Source of the DNA: Spirochaetales bacterium
Lineage (GTDB): Bacteria > Spirochaetota > Spirochaetia > Sphaerochaetales > Sphaerochaetaceae
NCBI GenBank assembly: GCA_022784805.1
Contig: JALFYG010000107.1
Location: 1 to 18,298, forward strand
DNA: 18,298 bases
Reading direction: 5' to 3'
The notes under the pieces are model-generated. The model worked only from the letters and a program-made list of their open reading frames with translations. It did no database searches and was not told where the DNA came from. Positions 8,386-16,039 of the stretch are shown here, piece after piece (within the stretch, counting starts at the first letter, position 1; every line of letters begins with the position of its first letter). The translations under genes and the position numbers were made by a program.

Positions 8386-9690
8386 ATGAATAATATTGAA
8401 AACAATAGCTTTGCATATTCAGAAGAAGATGAAGAAATAAGACTTAGCTCTCTTATCAAAAAGATGATTTCACACACAAAACTCATGGTAGGTGTAGTAG
8501 CTTTATTTGTAATCATCAGTTTCGTGTATGCATTTGTCTTATATGAGCCTGCATATGACGTTTCAGCTTCCTATATATATGAATTGAAAGAGAACTCTAC
8601 TTTTTCAAATCTATATGGTGTCAAATATAAAACAATCAGCCAGCTTGTCCAGAAAATGAAGCACTATGACACAATCGATGGTTTTATTGAGACACAAGGA
8701 TTAGATCCAGATAAATATAGATCCGATAAATTCCTCGAGAACGTAAGTATCAGCGCAAATGGAACTACCATAAACGTCTACATTTCCAAACAATCTCAGG
8801 AAAACGTCGATATCTATAAAGCTTATTTCGATTATGCCATCAATCTTCTGAACAATGACTTGAGAAGTGAGACTCTTCCTCTGTTAAAAAATGCAGAGTC
8901 TGTCATTGAAGGCGACATCAAAGAGCTCAGCAGTCTCTCTTTCAACACTGAAGAAACCAGCAACACAAACTACCAGAAGATGATCTCCCTTAAGGAATAC
9001 ATCAAGGCAATAGATATACAGCTGGAACAGCTTAATAGTGATGCCATCAAGCTATCTTCTGAATACATGCAGACAAAAGTCAGCTCCAGAGGAAAGCCGA
9101 TGATCATCATCGTCCTCGTCGGCATCATCATCGGTGCTGCCATCGACTTCTTCGTAAGCTTCTTCGACAACCATATCTATTTCTCTACAGATATCAAAGA
9201 TGTACCTTATCTGGATAATCACCTGCTCTCTTGTATTCCTCTTTACAAGAATAATCAGGTCTCTGAAAAGGAGTTTGATTATATCCTTAGCAAGCTGAAA
9301 GGAAAGAACCATATCTTGGTATCATCCATATCATCTGAAGACAACTCTTCTTTTGCTGAAAGCATTGAAAAGGCTGCAAAGCGAAATGGAATCGAATTGG
9401 ATGCCTCTTCTTTGCCTTCTCTTGGAAAAGATCCAAACATACTCTCATCCATTGAATCCACTGATGCGGCCATCATCATCCTCAAAGCAGGAGAGAACAC
9501 TGTAGACGAAGCAAAGAACTTCGCCAGGGACTGCTCTTTGATCGGTAGGGATAATTACTTCTTTATAATCAACGGCCTCAATGTTTCAGATCCGATGGTT
9601 ACAAAGTTTGAAAGTGACTCCAGATATATTCACTTCAATATTTTCAAGTTCAGAACATACAGGGAACACTACAAGAAGTACCTTGGTTGA
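8386..9690 (+). CDS. Wzz-like polysaccharide co-polymerase with degenerate kinase-like tail
   Basis: The 434-residue protein has a membrane helix at about 33-53, a long, partly coiled periplasmic part, and a second helix at about 239-260 (MIIIVLVGIIIGAAIDFFVS preceded by a proline). This is the layout of Wzz/chain-length regulators. The remaining cytosolic 170 residues resemble the bacterial tyrosine kinase fold seen in Wzc-type partners: HILVSSISSEDNSSF lies where the Walker A loop would be, but the GK[ST] signature is gone, and DAAIIILKAGENTVDEA matches the late strand and helix. There is no tyrosine-rich tail. It should control chain length or assembly of a surface polymer without ATP hydrolysis. 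I chose ATG 8386 because GGAG lies six bases before it; ATG 8374 overlaps that site and a TTG at 8341 has no support. Confidence 0.8.
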   Translation: MNNIENNSFAYSEEDEEIRLSSLIKKMISHTKLMVGVVALFVIISFVYAFVLYEPAYDVSASYIYELKENSTFSNLYGVKYKTISQLVQKMKHYDTIDGFIETQGLDPDKYRSDKFLENVSISANGTTINVYISKQSQENVDIYKAYFDYAINLLNNDLRSETLPLLKNAESVIEGDIKELSSLSFNTEETSNTNYQKMISLKEYIKAIDIQLEQLNSDAIKLSSEYMQTKVSSRGKPMIIIVLVGIIIGAAIDFFVSFFDNHIYFSTDIKDVPYLDNHLLSCIPLYKNNQVSEKEFDYILSKLKGKNHILVSSISSEDNSSFAESIEKAAKRNGIELDASSLPSLGKDPNILSSIESTDAAIIILKAGENTVDEAKNFARDCSLIGRDNYFFIINGLNVSDPMVTKFESDSRYIHFNIFKFRTYREHYKKYLG

Positions 9691-9709
9691 TCTTAACTGA
9701 TTGAGAATA

Positions 9710-9754
9710 AAGCCTCCTCGAGATGTATTTCATCAAAAGGAGGCTTCATTTTTT
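9710..9754 (+). terminator. Rho-independent terminator after the Wzz-like gene
   Basis: A 9-bp perfect stem, AAGCCTCCT (9710-9718) with AGGAGGCTT (9738-9746), and a 19-base loop are followed by six T (9749-9754). It lies 19 bases after the stop of the + strand gene and before the convergent end of glf. A-rich bases ahead of the stem could give weaker termination for glf from the other side. Confidence 0.85.
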
Positions 9755-9765
9755 CTGTAGTGACA

Positions 9766-10875
9766 CTATCGGACTGCACTACTTTTCTCTAAGGCAGAAG
9801 CTATTACTTTATCCATATCGTAATACTTATACTCTCCAAGCCTGCCCCCGAATATGACATTGGTTTCATTGTCAGCCAATGTTTTATATTCTTGATACAG
9901 ATTGTTGTTTTTCTCATCATTCACTGGATAATATGGCTCGTCACCAACTTTCCATTCAGATGGGAATTCTCTACTGATTACAGTTTTTGGAAGCTCTCTT
10001 CCATTCTCATCCTTTCCAAATTCAAACCATTTATGCTCAATGATTCTTGTCCAAGGTACGCTTTTATCTGTGTAGTTCACGACAGCATTTCCTTGATAAT
10101 TGGGTTTATCCAAAACTTCAGTCTCAAACTTAAGAGAGCGATATTCAAGATTGCCCAGCCTATAATCAAAGAAAGCATCAATTGGGCCTGTATACACCGT
10201 TTTCTTGGCTTTACCTTCCCACTTTTCTCTGTTTTCCAGATAGTCTTCACCGAGAATAACATCTATACCTTCAAGCATTCTCTCTACCATTTTTGTGTAT
10301 CCACCCATTGGGATTCCTTGGTATAAGGCATCGAAATAGTTGTTGTCAAAGGTGAATCTGACAGGAAGCCTTTTGATGATAAATGGAGGAAGATCTTTGC
10401 AGTCCCTACCCCATTGCTTCTCTGTATATTCTTTGATTAGTTTCCCGTATATATCCCAGCCCACGAGGGAAATGGCCTGTTCTTCCAGATTACTCGGCTC
10501 ACCCTTGATCGCATTTTTTTGAGCTTCAATTATTTCTTTTGCCTCATCAGGTGTTTTTACTCCCCACATTTTGTTGAATGTATACATATTGAACGGAAGG
10601 GAATACATCTCATCTTTATATCTTGCAACCGGAGAATTTGTGAATCTATTGAATGTGGCGAATCTATTGACGTATTCCCATACCTTTGAGTCATTGGTAT
10701 GGAATATGTGAGCCCCAAATTTATGGACATTAATTCCTTCGACTCTTTCAGTATAGACATTGCCCCCGACATTCTTTCTTCTATCGATTACCAGGCACTT
10801 GTAGCCTTTGTCTGTGGCTTCTCTTGCAAAGACAGCGCCAAATAGCCCTGTACCTACTATTAAATAATCGTACAT
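9766..10875 (-). CDS. glf: UDP-galactopyranose mutase
   Basis: The 369-residue flavoenzyme converts UDP-galactopyranose to UDP-galactofuranose in the cytosol, the donor for galactofuranose in surface glycans. It begins with the FAD-binding YLIVGTGLFGAVFA, followed by DRRKNVGGNVYTE. Other family landmarks are GAHIFHTNDSKVWEYV, YTEKQWGRD, VYTGPIDAFFDYRLG, RSLKFETE and the C-terminal GGRLGEYKYYDMDKVI. Length matches the bacterial family. ATG 10875 is the clear start, though its ribosome binding site (a GGAAATTGGATT stretch) is poor. It converges on the Wzz-like gene and diverges from the phosphoglycosyltransferase gene. No galactofuranosyltransferase is visible in the window, so its product must be used by genes elsewhere. 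Confidence 0.97.
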   Translation of the reverse strand: MYDYLIVGTGLFGAVFAREATDKGYKCLVIDRRKNVGGNVYTERVEGINVHKFGAHIFHTNDSKVWEYVNRFATFNRFTNSPVARYKDEMYSLPFNMYTFNKMWGVKTPDEAKEIIEAQKNAIKGEPSNLEEQAISLVGWDIYGKLIKEYTEKQWGRDCKDLPPFIIKRLPVRFTFDNNYFDALYQGIPMGGYTKMVERMLEGIDVILGEDYLENREKWEGKAKKTVYTGPIDAFFDYRLGNLEYRSLKFETEVLDKPNYQGNAVVNYTDKSVPWTRIIEHKWFEFGKDENGRELPKTVISREFPSEWKVGDEPYYPVNDEKNNNLYQEYKTLADNETNVIFGGRLGEYKYYDMDKVIASALEKSSAVR

Positions 10876-11016
10876 AATCCAATTTCCATATCGCTATATG
10901 AGTTGTTCCTTAATCATAACACGATTTATCACAACCTTATAGGTAAAGAAAGGCTCCAAAACAAATAAATACCATTCATTCATATACCAGCAACATCTTT
11001 CATCTACACGAATTTG

Positions 11017-11045
11017 TTGCATTCTTTCCTTTTTAACTGTATAAA
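11017..11045 (+). promoter_or_regulatory. Putative sigma70 promoter of the phosphoglycosyltransferase gene
   Basis: TTGCAT (11017-11022) and TATAAA (11040-11045) are separated by 17 bp, with TG directly before the -10 box. The predicted start near 11052 leaves a leader of about 50 bases. The rest of the 10876-11102 gap shows no gene. Confidence 0.5.
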
Positions 11046-11102
11046 GGAATGGTATCACAAAAAACAATTCGTTGGGGTTTTAGTCTGTGGGGAGGCTATT
11101 AA

Positions 11103-11771
11103 TTGGATTCTGTTTTTCACTTTCCGTCTGACTTGACGTTAGAATCAGTCGGAAGTAAGGAAAAGTATTTTTATTCTTTCATTAAAAGAGCCTTTGATAT
11201 TGTAGCCTCTTTGGTTTTCTTAATTATCTTATTTATTCCTTTTCTAATTATCGCTCTAATTATCTTTATTGATGATCCCAAGGGTTCTCCTATATATGTT
11301 TCAGAGCGTATAGGCAAAAGGGGAAAGCCTTTCAAGATGTTCAAGTTCAGGTCAATGGTTATCGGAGCTGAAGATTTACTTGATTCCATGATGAAAGACA
11401 ATGAAAAAGATGGTCCTGCCTTTAAGATGCACGATGACCCAAGAGTCACAAAAATAGGACATTTTATCAGAAAGACAAGCATCGACGAACTACCACAGCT
11501 TCTTAATGTCCTTATGGGCGATATGTCATTCGTGGGACCAAGACCCCCTATCATGAAAGAGGTGGTCCAATATTCAAGAGAAGATTTAAAAAGACTCTTG
11601 GTCAAACCTGGACTCACCTGCATCTGGCAGACAAGAAAGAAAAGAGATGACGTCCCTTTCAGGGATTGGGTTGCAATGGACGTCGAATATATCCAGAAAA
11701 GATCTGTCTTTATGGACTTAAAGCTCATCTTCAAGACTGCATCTGTAATGCTGTCAGAAGAAGGAACTTGA
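11103..11771 (+). CDS. Membrane phosphoglycosyltransferase (bacterial sugar transferase, WcaJ/PglC family)
   Basis: The 222-residue enzyme has one hydrophobic segment (about 27-56, likely a re-entrant membrane helix) followed by the catalytic domain. Landmarks are KRAFDIVASLVFL, FKMFKFRSMV, IRKTSIDELPQLLNVLMGD with the D128-E129 catalytic pair, MSFVGPRPP and VKPGLTCIWQ. It transfers a sugar phosphate from a UDP-sugar to undecaprenyl phosphate, the first step of a surface polysaccharide or glycan. The size is that of the minimal monotopic type, without the extra N-terminal helices of WcaJ/WbaP. The start is TTG at 11103: GGAGG (11091-11095) lies seven bases upstream, and the first in-frame ATG is far inside the conserved domain. 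The sugar specificity is unknown. It diverges from glf. Confidence 0.93.
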   Translation: MDSVFHFPSDLTLESVGSKEKYFYSFIKRAFDIVASLVFLIILFIPFLIIALIIFIDDPKGSPIYVSERIGKRGKPFKMFKFRSMVIGAEDLLDSMMKDNEKDGPAFKMHDDPRVTKIGHFIRKTSIDELPQLLNVLMGDMSFVGPRPPIMKEVVQYSREDLKRLLVKPGLTCIWQTRKKRDDVPFRDWVAMDVEYIQKRSVFMDLKLIFKTASVMLSEEGT

Positions 11772-11908
11772 TTTTCCCCCTTTAGTACTCAAAAATCTCT
11801 TCCAATAAAAAACTAGATTATCCATTAAGCTTAATAGTTTCGTTATATAGGGAACATTTTCCCCCAACCAATTGCACTAATATGCATTAATCTCTATTGT
11901 TGTTCTCT

Positions 11909-13282
11909 ATGAGCAATATGGAAGACAAGAAAGAAAATGTAATGGGCACTCTTGGTATCACACGTCTGATCATGAAGATGTCACTCCCTTTGATGATCAG
12001 TATGCTTATCCAAGCTTTATATAACATTGTTGACTCAATGTTTGTAGCCAGAGTCTCTGAAACAGCACTTACAGCTGTCTCTCTCGCCTTCCCTCTTCAG
12101 AATCTCTTGATAGCCTTCGGTGTCGGAACAGGTGTGGGAATGGCTTCCTATCTTTCAAGAAAGCTGGGAGAGAAAGACACCGAAACAGCAACAAAAGCTG
12201 CTGGCAACGGCATCACCCTTGCCATTATCACTTGGGTTTTATTTGCTCTATTAGGCCTCACTATCGTCAAACCATTTATGTCCTTTTTCACAGAGGATCC
12301 AGAGCTTTTGGGATTATCAAAGAGCTACTCTGAAATTGTCATGGTGCTTTCCCTTTTTATGCTCATATCAATGATGAATGAAAGAATCCTCCAGGGAACT
12401 GGAGACAGCTTCTCCAGCATGATCAGTCAGATGACAGGAGCAATCACCAACATTATTCTTGATCCTATATTCATCTTTACTTTCAAAATGGGGGTAAATG
12501 GAGCAGCAATCGCCACAGTCATCGGACAGGCTGCAGGCTGTTTTGTATCCCTATATTTCGTAATCAGAAATAAATACATAAACATCAAACCTAACCATTT
12601 AAAACTTGAAAAGAGAATGGTGGCATCTATATATGCTGTCGGCGCCCCTACTATCATAACAAACAGCATCGGTACGGTCATGACAGGGGCCATGAATGCA
12701 ATTCTCATTGCCTTCAGCACAACTGCCGTCTCAGTCTTCAGTGTCTACTTCAAGCTTCAGTCTTTTGTATTCATGCCTATCTTCGGTCTTTCTTCTGGTA
12801 TGGTTCCTATCATCGCTTACAACTATGGAGCAAGAAAAAAGAAGAGAGTCATGTCCACCATTTGGATCGGTACATTTATCGCCATTGTAATAATGGCTTT
12901 CGGAACCCTTGTCTTCAATCTATTTCCTGAAGCCCTACTCTCTCTTTTCTCTGCTACAGAAGAGATGTATAGATTAGGGGTACCTGCTCTGAAGATTATC
13001 TCCCTCTGCTTTGTCTCTGCAGCCATCTCCATAGGACTGGGATCCTCATTCCAGGCAACAGGATATGGCATCGGGACAATGATCGTATCTATCTCAAGAC
13101 AGCTTCTTGTCCTTGTACCTGTAGCCTTCATACTTTCAAAGCTTATTGGAATAAATGGCGTGTGGCTTTCATTTATCATTGCAGAAGGTGTAGGACTTAC
13201 AGTTTCCATACTTCTCTTTATCAAGGTATACAGAACAAGAATCAAGGAGATTGAAGAAAAAGTGACTCTTAAAGACAGTTAA
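11909..13282 (+). CDS. MATE family efflux transporter
   Basis: The 457-residue membrane protein has about 12 predicted helices in two similar halves. It contains LPLMISMLIQALYNIVDSMF and VSLAFPLQNLLIAFGVGTGV near the start, MNERILQGTGDS after helix 4, and ILDPIFIFTFKMGVNGAAIA, all typical of the MepA/NorM-like multidrug and toxin extrusion family. Such pumps export cationic compounds with Na+ or H+. The start is uncertain: ATG 11909 gives the usual short N-terminal tail, ATG 11918 is nearly as good, and none of the candidates has a strong ribosome binding site. In the 11772-11896 gap before it there is a perfect 12-bp palindrome, ATTAAGCTTAAT (11824-11835), and TATATA at 11844-11849. It appears to be transcribed alone and its substrate is unknown. 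Confidence 0.92.
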   Translation: MSNMEDKKENVMGTLGITRLIMKMSLPLMISMLIQALYNIVDSMFVARVSETALTAVSLAFPLQNLLIAFGVGTGVGMASYLSRKLGEKDTETATKAAGNGITLAIITWVLFALLGLTIVKPFMSFFTEDPELLGLSKSYSEIVMVLSLFMLISMMNERILQGTGDSFSSMISQMTGAITNIILDPIFIFTFKMGVNGAAIATVIGQAAGCFVSLYFVIRNKYINIKPNHLKLEKRMVASIYAVGAPTIITNSIGTVMTGAMNAILIAFSTTAVSVFSVYFKLQSFVFMPIFGLSSGMVPIIAYNYGARKKKRVMSTIWIGTFIAIVIMAFGTLVFNLFPEALLSLFSATEEMYRLGVPALKIISLCFVSAAISIGLGSSFQATGYGIGTMIVSISRQLLVLVPVAFILSKLIGINGVWLSFIIAEGVGLTVSILLFIKVYRTRIKEIEEKVTLKDS

Positions 13283-13584
13283 GACTTAATTTTTCACTAA
13301 TAATTCTTCAAATCCTCCAAGTTGCATAAAAATTCATTAAAATAATGAATAAATGACTATTTTTTCATTTGTTACTATTATAACGCTTTTTCTAAGAAAA
13401 TATAATTCAACTCTTTTTGTAATAAACAGATAAGTTATTAAAACAGAGATTTATGCTTAGAAGCATCAAATTTAATATACAAATTTTTTGTATTTTTATT
13501 CATAAAGTTATTGACCCATTCATGCAAAAATACTATTGTATGCCCATCAAAACAAAAAGAATAAAGATAAAGGAAGAATAGAAA
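13283..13584 (+). promoter_or_regulatory. Promoter and palindromes ahead of the amino-acid ABC operon
   Basis: This very AT-rich 302-bp gap has no gene. TTGACC (13511-13516) and TATTGT (13534-13539), 17 bp apart, form a plausible promoter. Upstream are two palindromes: ATGCTT-AG-AAGCAT (13453-13466) and ATACAAA-TTT-TTTGTAT (13477-13493). They could be operator half-sites for a nutrient-responsive regulator; the second might instead be the weak end of the MATE transcript. AGGAAG (13571-13576) is the ribosome binding site for the next gene. Confidence 0.5.
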
Positions 13585-14346
13585 ATGAAAAAGCTTATTG
13601 CAATCGCTCTTATAACAATCGCAGTTCTCGCTCCTATTTTTGCAAACGGTGCAAAAGAAGAAAGCAGCGGAGAGACAGTATATACAGTCGCTTCCTCTTG
13701 CGACTACCCACCTCTTGAGTACATTGATGACAATGGAAACATGGTAGGTTATGAAATCGAACTCTTAGAGGAGATTTCAAAGGCCACAGGAGTTAAGTTC
13801 AATATTTACAACGTCGCATTCGACGGTATCATCGCAGGTATCCAGGGGGGACAGTATGATATCGGAGCCAGCGGCTTCACAGTAACAGAAGACAGAGCAA
13901 AGGTCGTAAACTTCACAGATCCAGATGGCGCTTTCACACTTTCAATCGTCACACAGATTGGAACAGAAGGTCTTGTAGATGAGAAGAGCCTCATCGGAAA
14001 GAAGGTCGGTGTCCAGATTGGAACAACATGTCAGTTCGCTTGTGAAGAAGCTGGACTCACAGTATCTGTTTACGACGAAGCTCCTTCTGCAATCCTTGAC
14101 TTGGCAAACGGTAACCTTGATGCAGTTGTCATCGACAACGTTGTTGCAAACGACTTCGTATTCAACAACGAAAGCTATGCAAAGGTTCTCAAGATCTCCG
14201 GTTCATTCTCCAACCAGGATACAATGGCTATCGCAGTATCAAAGAACAAGCCAGAAGCACTCAAAGTCCTCAACGAAGGTTTGAATGCTGTCAAGGAAAG
14301 TGGAAAGCTTGAAGAACTCAAGGCTAAGTACAACTTCTACTTCTAA
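13585..14346 (+). CDS. Amino-acid ABC transporter substrate-binding protein (SBP_bac_3)
   Basis: The 253-residue protein has a signal peptide (about 1-20, KLIAIALITIAVLAPIFA) with a probable signal peptidase I site before NGAKEE. There is no cysteine at the site, so it is not a typical lipoprotein. The mature part is a two-lobed family 3 binding protein for polar amino acids: SSCDYPPLEYIDDNGNMVGY, GASGFTVTEDRAKVVNFTDP and KSLIGKKVGVQIGTT. The ED-R motif likely holds the ligand carboxylate. The FANGAKEE cleavage region is common in spirochaetes. It is followed after 71 bp, across a hairpin, by its permease and ATPase genes, which completes an importer. Its codons look more biased to preferred ones than in the glycan genes, which fits high expression. 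The exact amino acid is not predictable. Confidence 0.95.
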   Translation: MKKLIAIALITIAVLAPIFANGAKEESSGETVYTVASSCDYPPLEYIDDNGNMVGYEIELLEEISKATGVKFNIYNVAFDGIIAGIQGGQYDIGASGFTVTEDRAKVVNFTDPDGAFTLSIVTQIGTEGLVDEKSLIGKKVGVQIGTTCQFACEEAGLTVSVYDEAPSAILDLANGNLDAVVIDNVVANDFVFNNESYAKVLKISGSFSNQDTMAIAVSKNKPEALKVLNEGLNAVKESGKLEELKAKYNFYF

Positions 14347-14366
14347 GAGATAATTAAGTAATATTG

Positions 14367-14406
14367 CAGGCCAGAGGGATGTTCTCTCCCCTCTGACCTG
14401 ATTTTT
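14367..14406 (+). terminator. Intra-operon hairpin between binding-protein and permease genes
   Basis: CAGGCCAGAGGG (14367-14378) pairs with CCCTCTGACCTG (14389-14400) with a single mismatch, a 10-base loop and then ATTTTT. This GC-rich stem is placed where many importer operons carry a partial terminator or RNA-stabilising hairpin that keeps the binding protein in excess. Confidence 0.7.
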
Positions 14407-14417
14407 AGGTGGATAAT

Positions 14418-15266
14418 ATGGAACAGGATAACTATAAAAGCGTTTCAGAAATCAAGAAGAAGGTTGTTTCTGTAGACAACACAGAATCAAAGAAGGAACC
14501 TACTGTCATCACCATGACAGATGGTGTTTTGATTCCAAAGAAAGGAAACAAACATCTGGTTACCTCTTGGAGACTTACATTCTTCGGCGCAATAATCCTT
14601 TTGGTTGCTCTCTGTATCTTCAAAAAAGATACTTATTGGAACATCTTTGTATATGTAATCACAGGTCTTCCAACAACCTTCGAATGCACGATCTTCGCTA
14701 TCTTCGGAGCAATACTTATCGGTATCGCCACAGGGTTGGGCTCATCATCTAAAAACAGAGTCATCAACCAGATCTGCGGAGTATATGTGGAGCTTATCAG
14801 AGGAATCCCATTACTTGTACAGTTGATGTTCCTCTACTACGCTCTTGGTTCCTTGATCCATATCGACGGTATCGTTGCAGCCATTGTAGCCCTCTCAATT
14901 TGTTTCGGTGCATATATGGGAGAGATTATCAGAGCTGGTATCCAGTCCATCCCTAAGGGACAGACAGAAGCAGCAAGAGCTTTGGGCCTTTCCAAGAGCC
15001 AGACCTTCTTCTCTGTCATCCTTCCACAAACCATAAAGGTTGTTCTTCCTGCAATTGGAAATGAGTTCATCTCCATGCTCAAGGACTCATCCTTGGTCTC
15101 CATTCTTGCTCTTTCAGATATTCTCAAGAGAGGAAGAGAGTATATTTCCAGAACCTTCCTTTCTCTGCAGACAATGCTTGTGGTAGCACTGATCTACCTC
15201 ATCCTAACTCTTGTTCTCTCGAGACTTGTTGGTCTCATGGAGGAGAGGCTCCACAAAAATGGCTAA
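14418..15266 (+). CDS. Amino-acid ABC transporter permease (HisM/GlnP family)
   Basis: The 282-residue inner-membrane protein starts with a charged cytosolic tail of about 50 residues, longer than usual, and then has the helices of the HisMQ permease family: TGLPTTFECTIFAIFGAIL, ELIRGIPLLVQLMFLYYAL, and the EAA loop EAARALGLSKSQTFFSVILP that docks on the ATPase. It ends with NEFISMLKDSSLVSILALSD. It forms the channel for the amino acid delivered by the protein at 13585, probably as a homodimer because only one permease gene is present. ATG 14418 is preferred over GTG 14409 since AGGTGG (14407-14412) is five bases ahead of the ATG and would overlap the GTG. The ATPase gene overlaps its end. 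Confidence 0.93.
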   Translation: MEQDNYKSVSEIKKKVVSVDNTESKKEPTVITMTDGVLIPKKGNKHLVTSWRLTFFGAIILLVALCIFKKDTYWNIFVYVITGLPTTFECTIFAIFGAILIGIATGLGSSSKNRVINQICGVYVELIRGIPLLVQLMFLYYALGSLIHIDGIVAAIVALSICFGAYMGEIIRAGIQSIPKGQTEAARALGLSKSQTFFSVILPQTIKVVLPAIGNEFISMLKDSSLVSILALSDILKRGREYISRTFLSLQTMLVVALIYLILTLVLSRLVGLMEERLHKNG

Positions 15267-16002
15267 GATTGAAATTAAAAACGTATCAAAAGATTATGAG
15301 AACAATGATGGCACAATTCTTCATGCTGTCAAGAACGCTACCCTTACCGTCAACGATGGAGAGGTAGTAGTCATCATCGGGCCTTCAGGAAGTGGAAAGT
15401 CAACACTGTTAAGGACCGTCAATGCATTGGAAAAGGCTCAGAGCGGATCTATTCTGATTGATGGTGTGGATATCATGGATCCTAAGACCGATATCAGAAA
15501 GATAAGAGAAGAAGTTGGAATGGTATTCCAGTCATTCAATCTCTTCCCTCACCTTACGGTTCTTGAAAACATTGTTCTTGCTCCTATGAAGGTCAAGAAG
15601 ATGTCAAGAAAAGATGCAGAAGAGCTTGGCATGAAACTTCTCAAGCGTGTAGGACTTGAAGAAAAGGCAAAACAGAAGCCTGGTCAGCTTTCCGGCGGTC
15701 AGCAGCAGAGAGTCGCCATCGCAAGAGCTTTGGCAATGCAGCCAAAGGCTATGCTCTTCGATGAGCCTACTTCAGCCCTTGACCCAGAAATGATCAAGGA
15801 AGTATTGGATGTTATGCTGGAACTGGCAAAAGACGGCATGACAATGCTCCTTGTCACCCATGAAATGGGATTTGCAAAAGCTGCAGCCAATAAGATTGTA
15901 TTTATGAGTGAAGGTGAAATAATCGAGACAGGAACTCCTGACGAGATGTTCACAAATCCAAAGACTCAGAGAACAAAAGACTTCTTGGACCACATCCTCT
16001 GA
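15259..16002 (+). CDS. Polar amino-acid ABC transporter ATP-binding protein (GlnQ/HisP family)
   Basis: The 247-residue ATPase energises the importer. It contains Walker A GPSGSGKST, the Q-loop VFQSFNLFPHLTVLENI, the ABC signature LSGGQQQRVAIARAL, Walker B MLFDEPTSALD and the switch histidine in LLVTHEMGFA; all key residues are present. NLFPHLTVLENI is typical of the polar amino-acid subgroup. ATG 15259 overlaps the permease stop by 8 bp, and GGAGAGG lies about ten bases upstream, so translation is probably coupled. A longer frame from 15211 would extend deep into the permease gene and has no homologous N-terminus. It is the last gene of the importer operon. Confidence 0.97.
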   Translation: MAKIEIKNVSKDYENNDGTILHAVKNATLTVNDGEVVVIIGPSGSGKSTLLRTVNALEKAQSGSILIDGVDIMDPKTDIRKIREEVGMVFQSFNLFPHLTVLENIVLAPMKVKKMSRKDAEELGMKLLKRVGLEEKAKQKPGQLSGGQQQRVAIARALAMQPKAMLFDEPTSALDPEMIKEVLDVMLELAKDGMTMLLVTHEMGFAKAAANKIVFMSEGEIIETGTPDEMFTNPKTQRTKDFLDHIL

Positions 16003-16010
16003 TTCATTTT

Positions 16011-16030
16011 CCCCCTCCGCGAAGAGGGGG
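16011..16030. terminator. GC-rich hairpin between convergent genes
   Basis: CCCCCTC (16011-16017) and GAGGGGG (16024-16030) form a strong 7-bp stem with a 6-base loop in the 37 bp between the convergent ATPase and aminopeptidase genes. Neither side is followed by a proper U tract (TTTT precedes it on the + strand), so it may stop transcription weakly or mainly protect both 3' ends. Confidence 0.55.
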
Positions 16031-16039
16031 ATTGCTATC

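Noticed and set aside
9892..10326. 144-codon + strand frame opposite glf
   Set aside because: It is antisense to the well-conserved glf gene and has no recognisable domain or ribosome binding site.
11171..11734. 187-codon minus-strand frame opposite the phosphoglycosyltransferase gene
   Set aside because: It mirrors a clear conserved gene, and its translation looks like the low-complexity shadow of the other strand.
12823..13245. 140-codon minus-strand frame inside the MATE gene
   Set aside because: It is a shadow of the transporter coding sequence without independent support.
15211..15258. Extended N-terminus of the ATPase inside the permease gene
   Set aside because: The added residues match no ABC ATPase start, and the overlap with the permease would be long; ATG 15259 gives the usual N-terminus.
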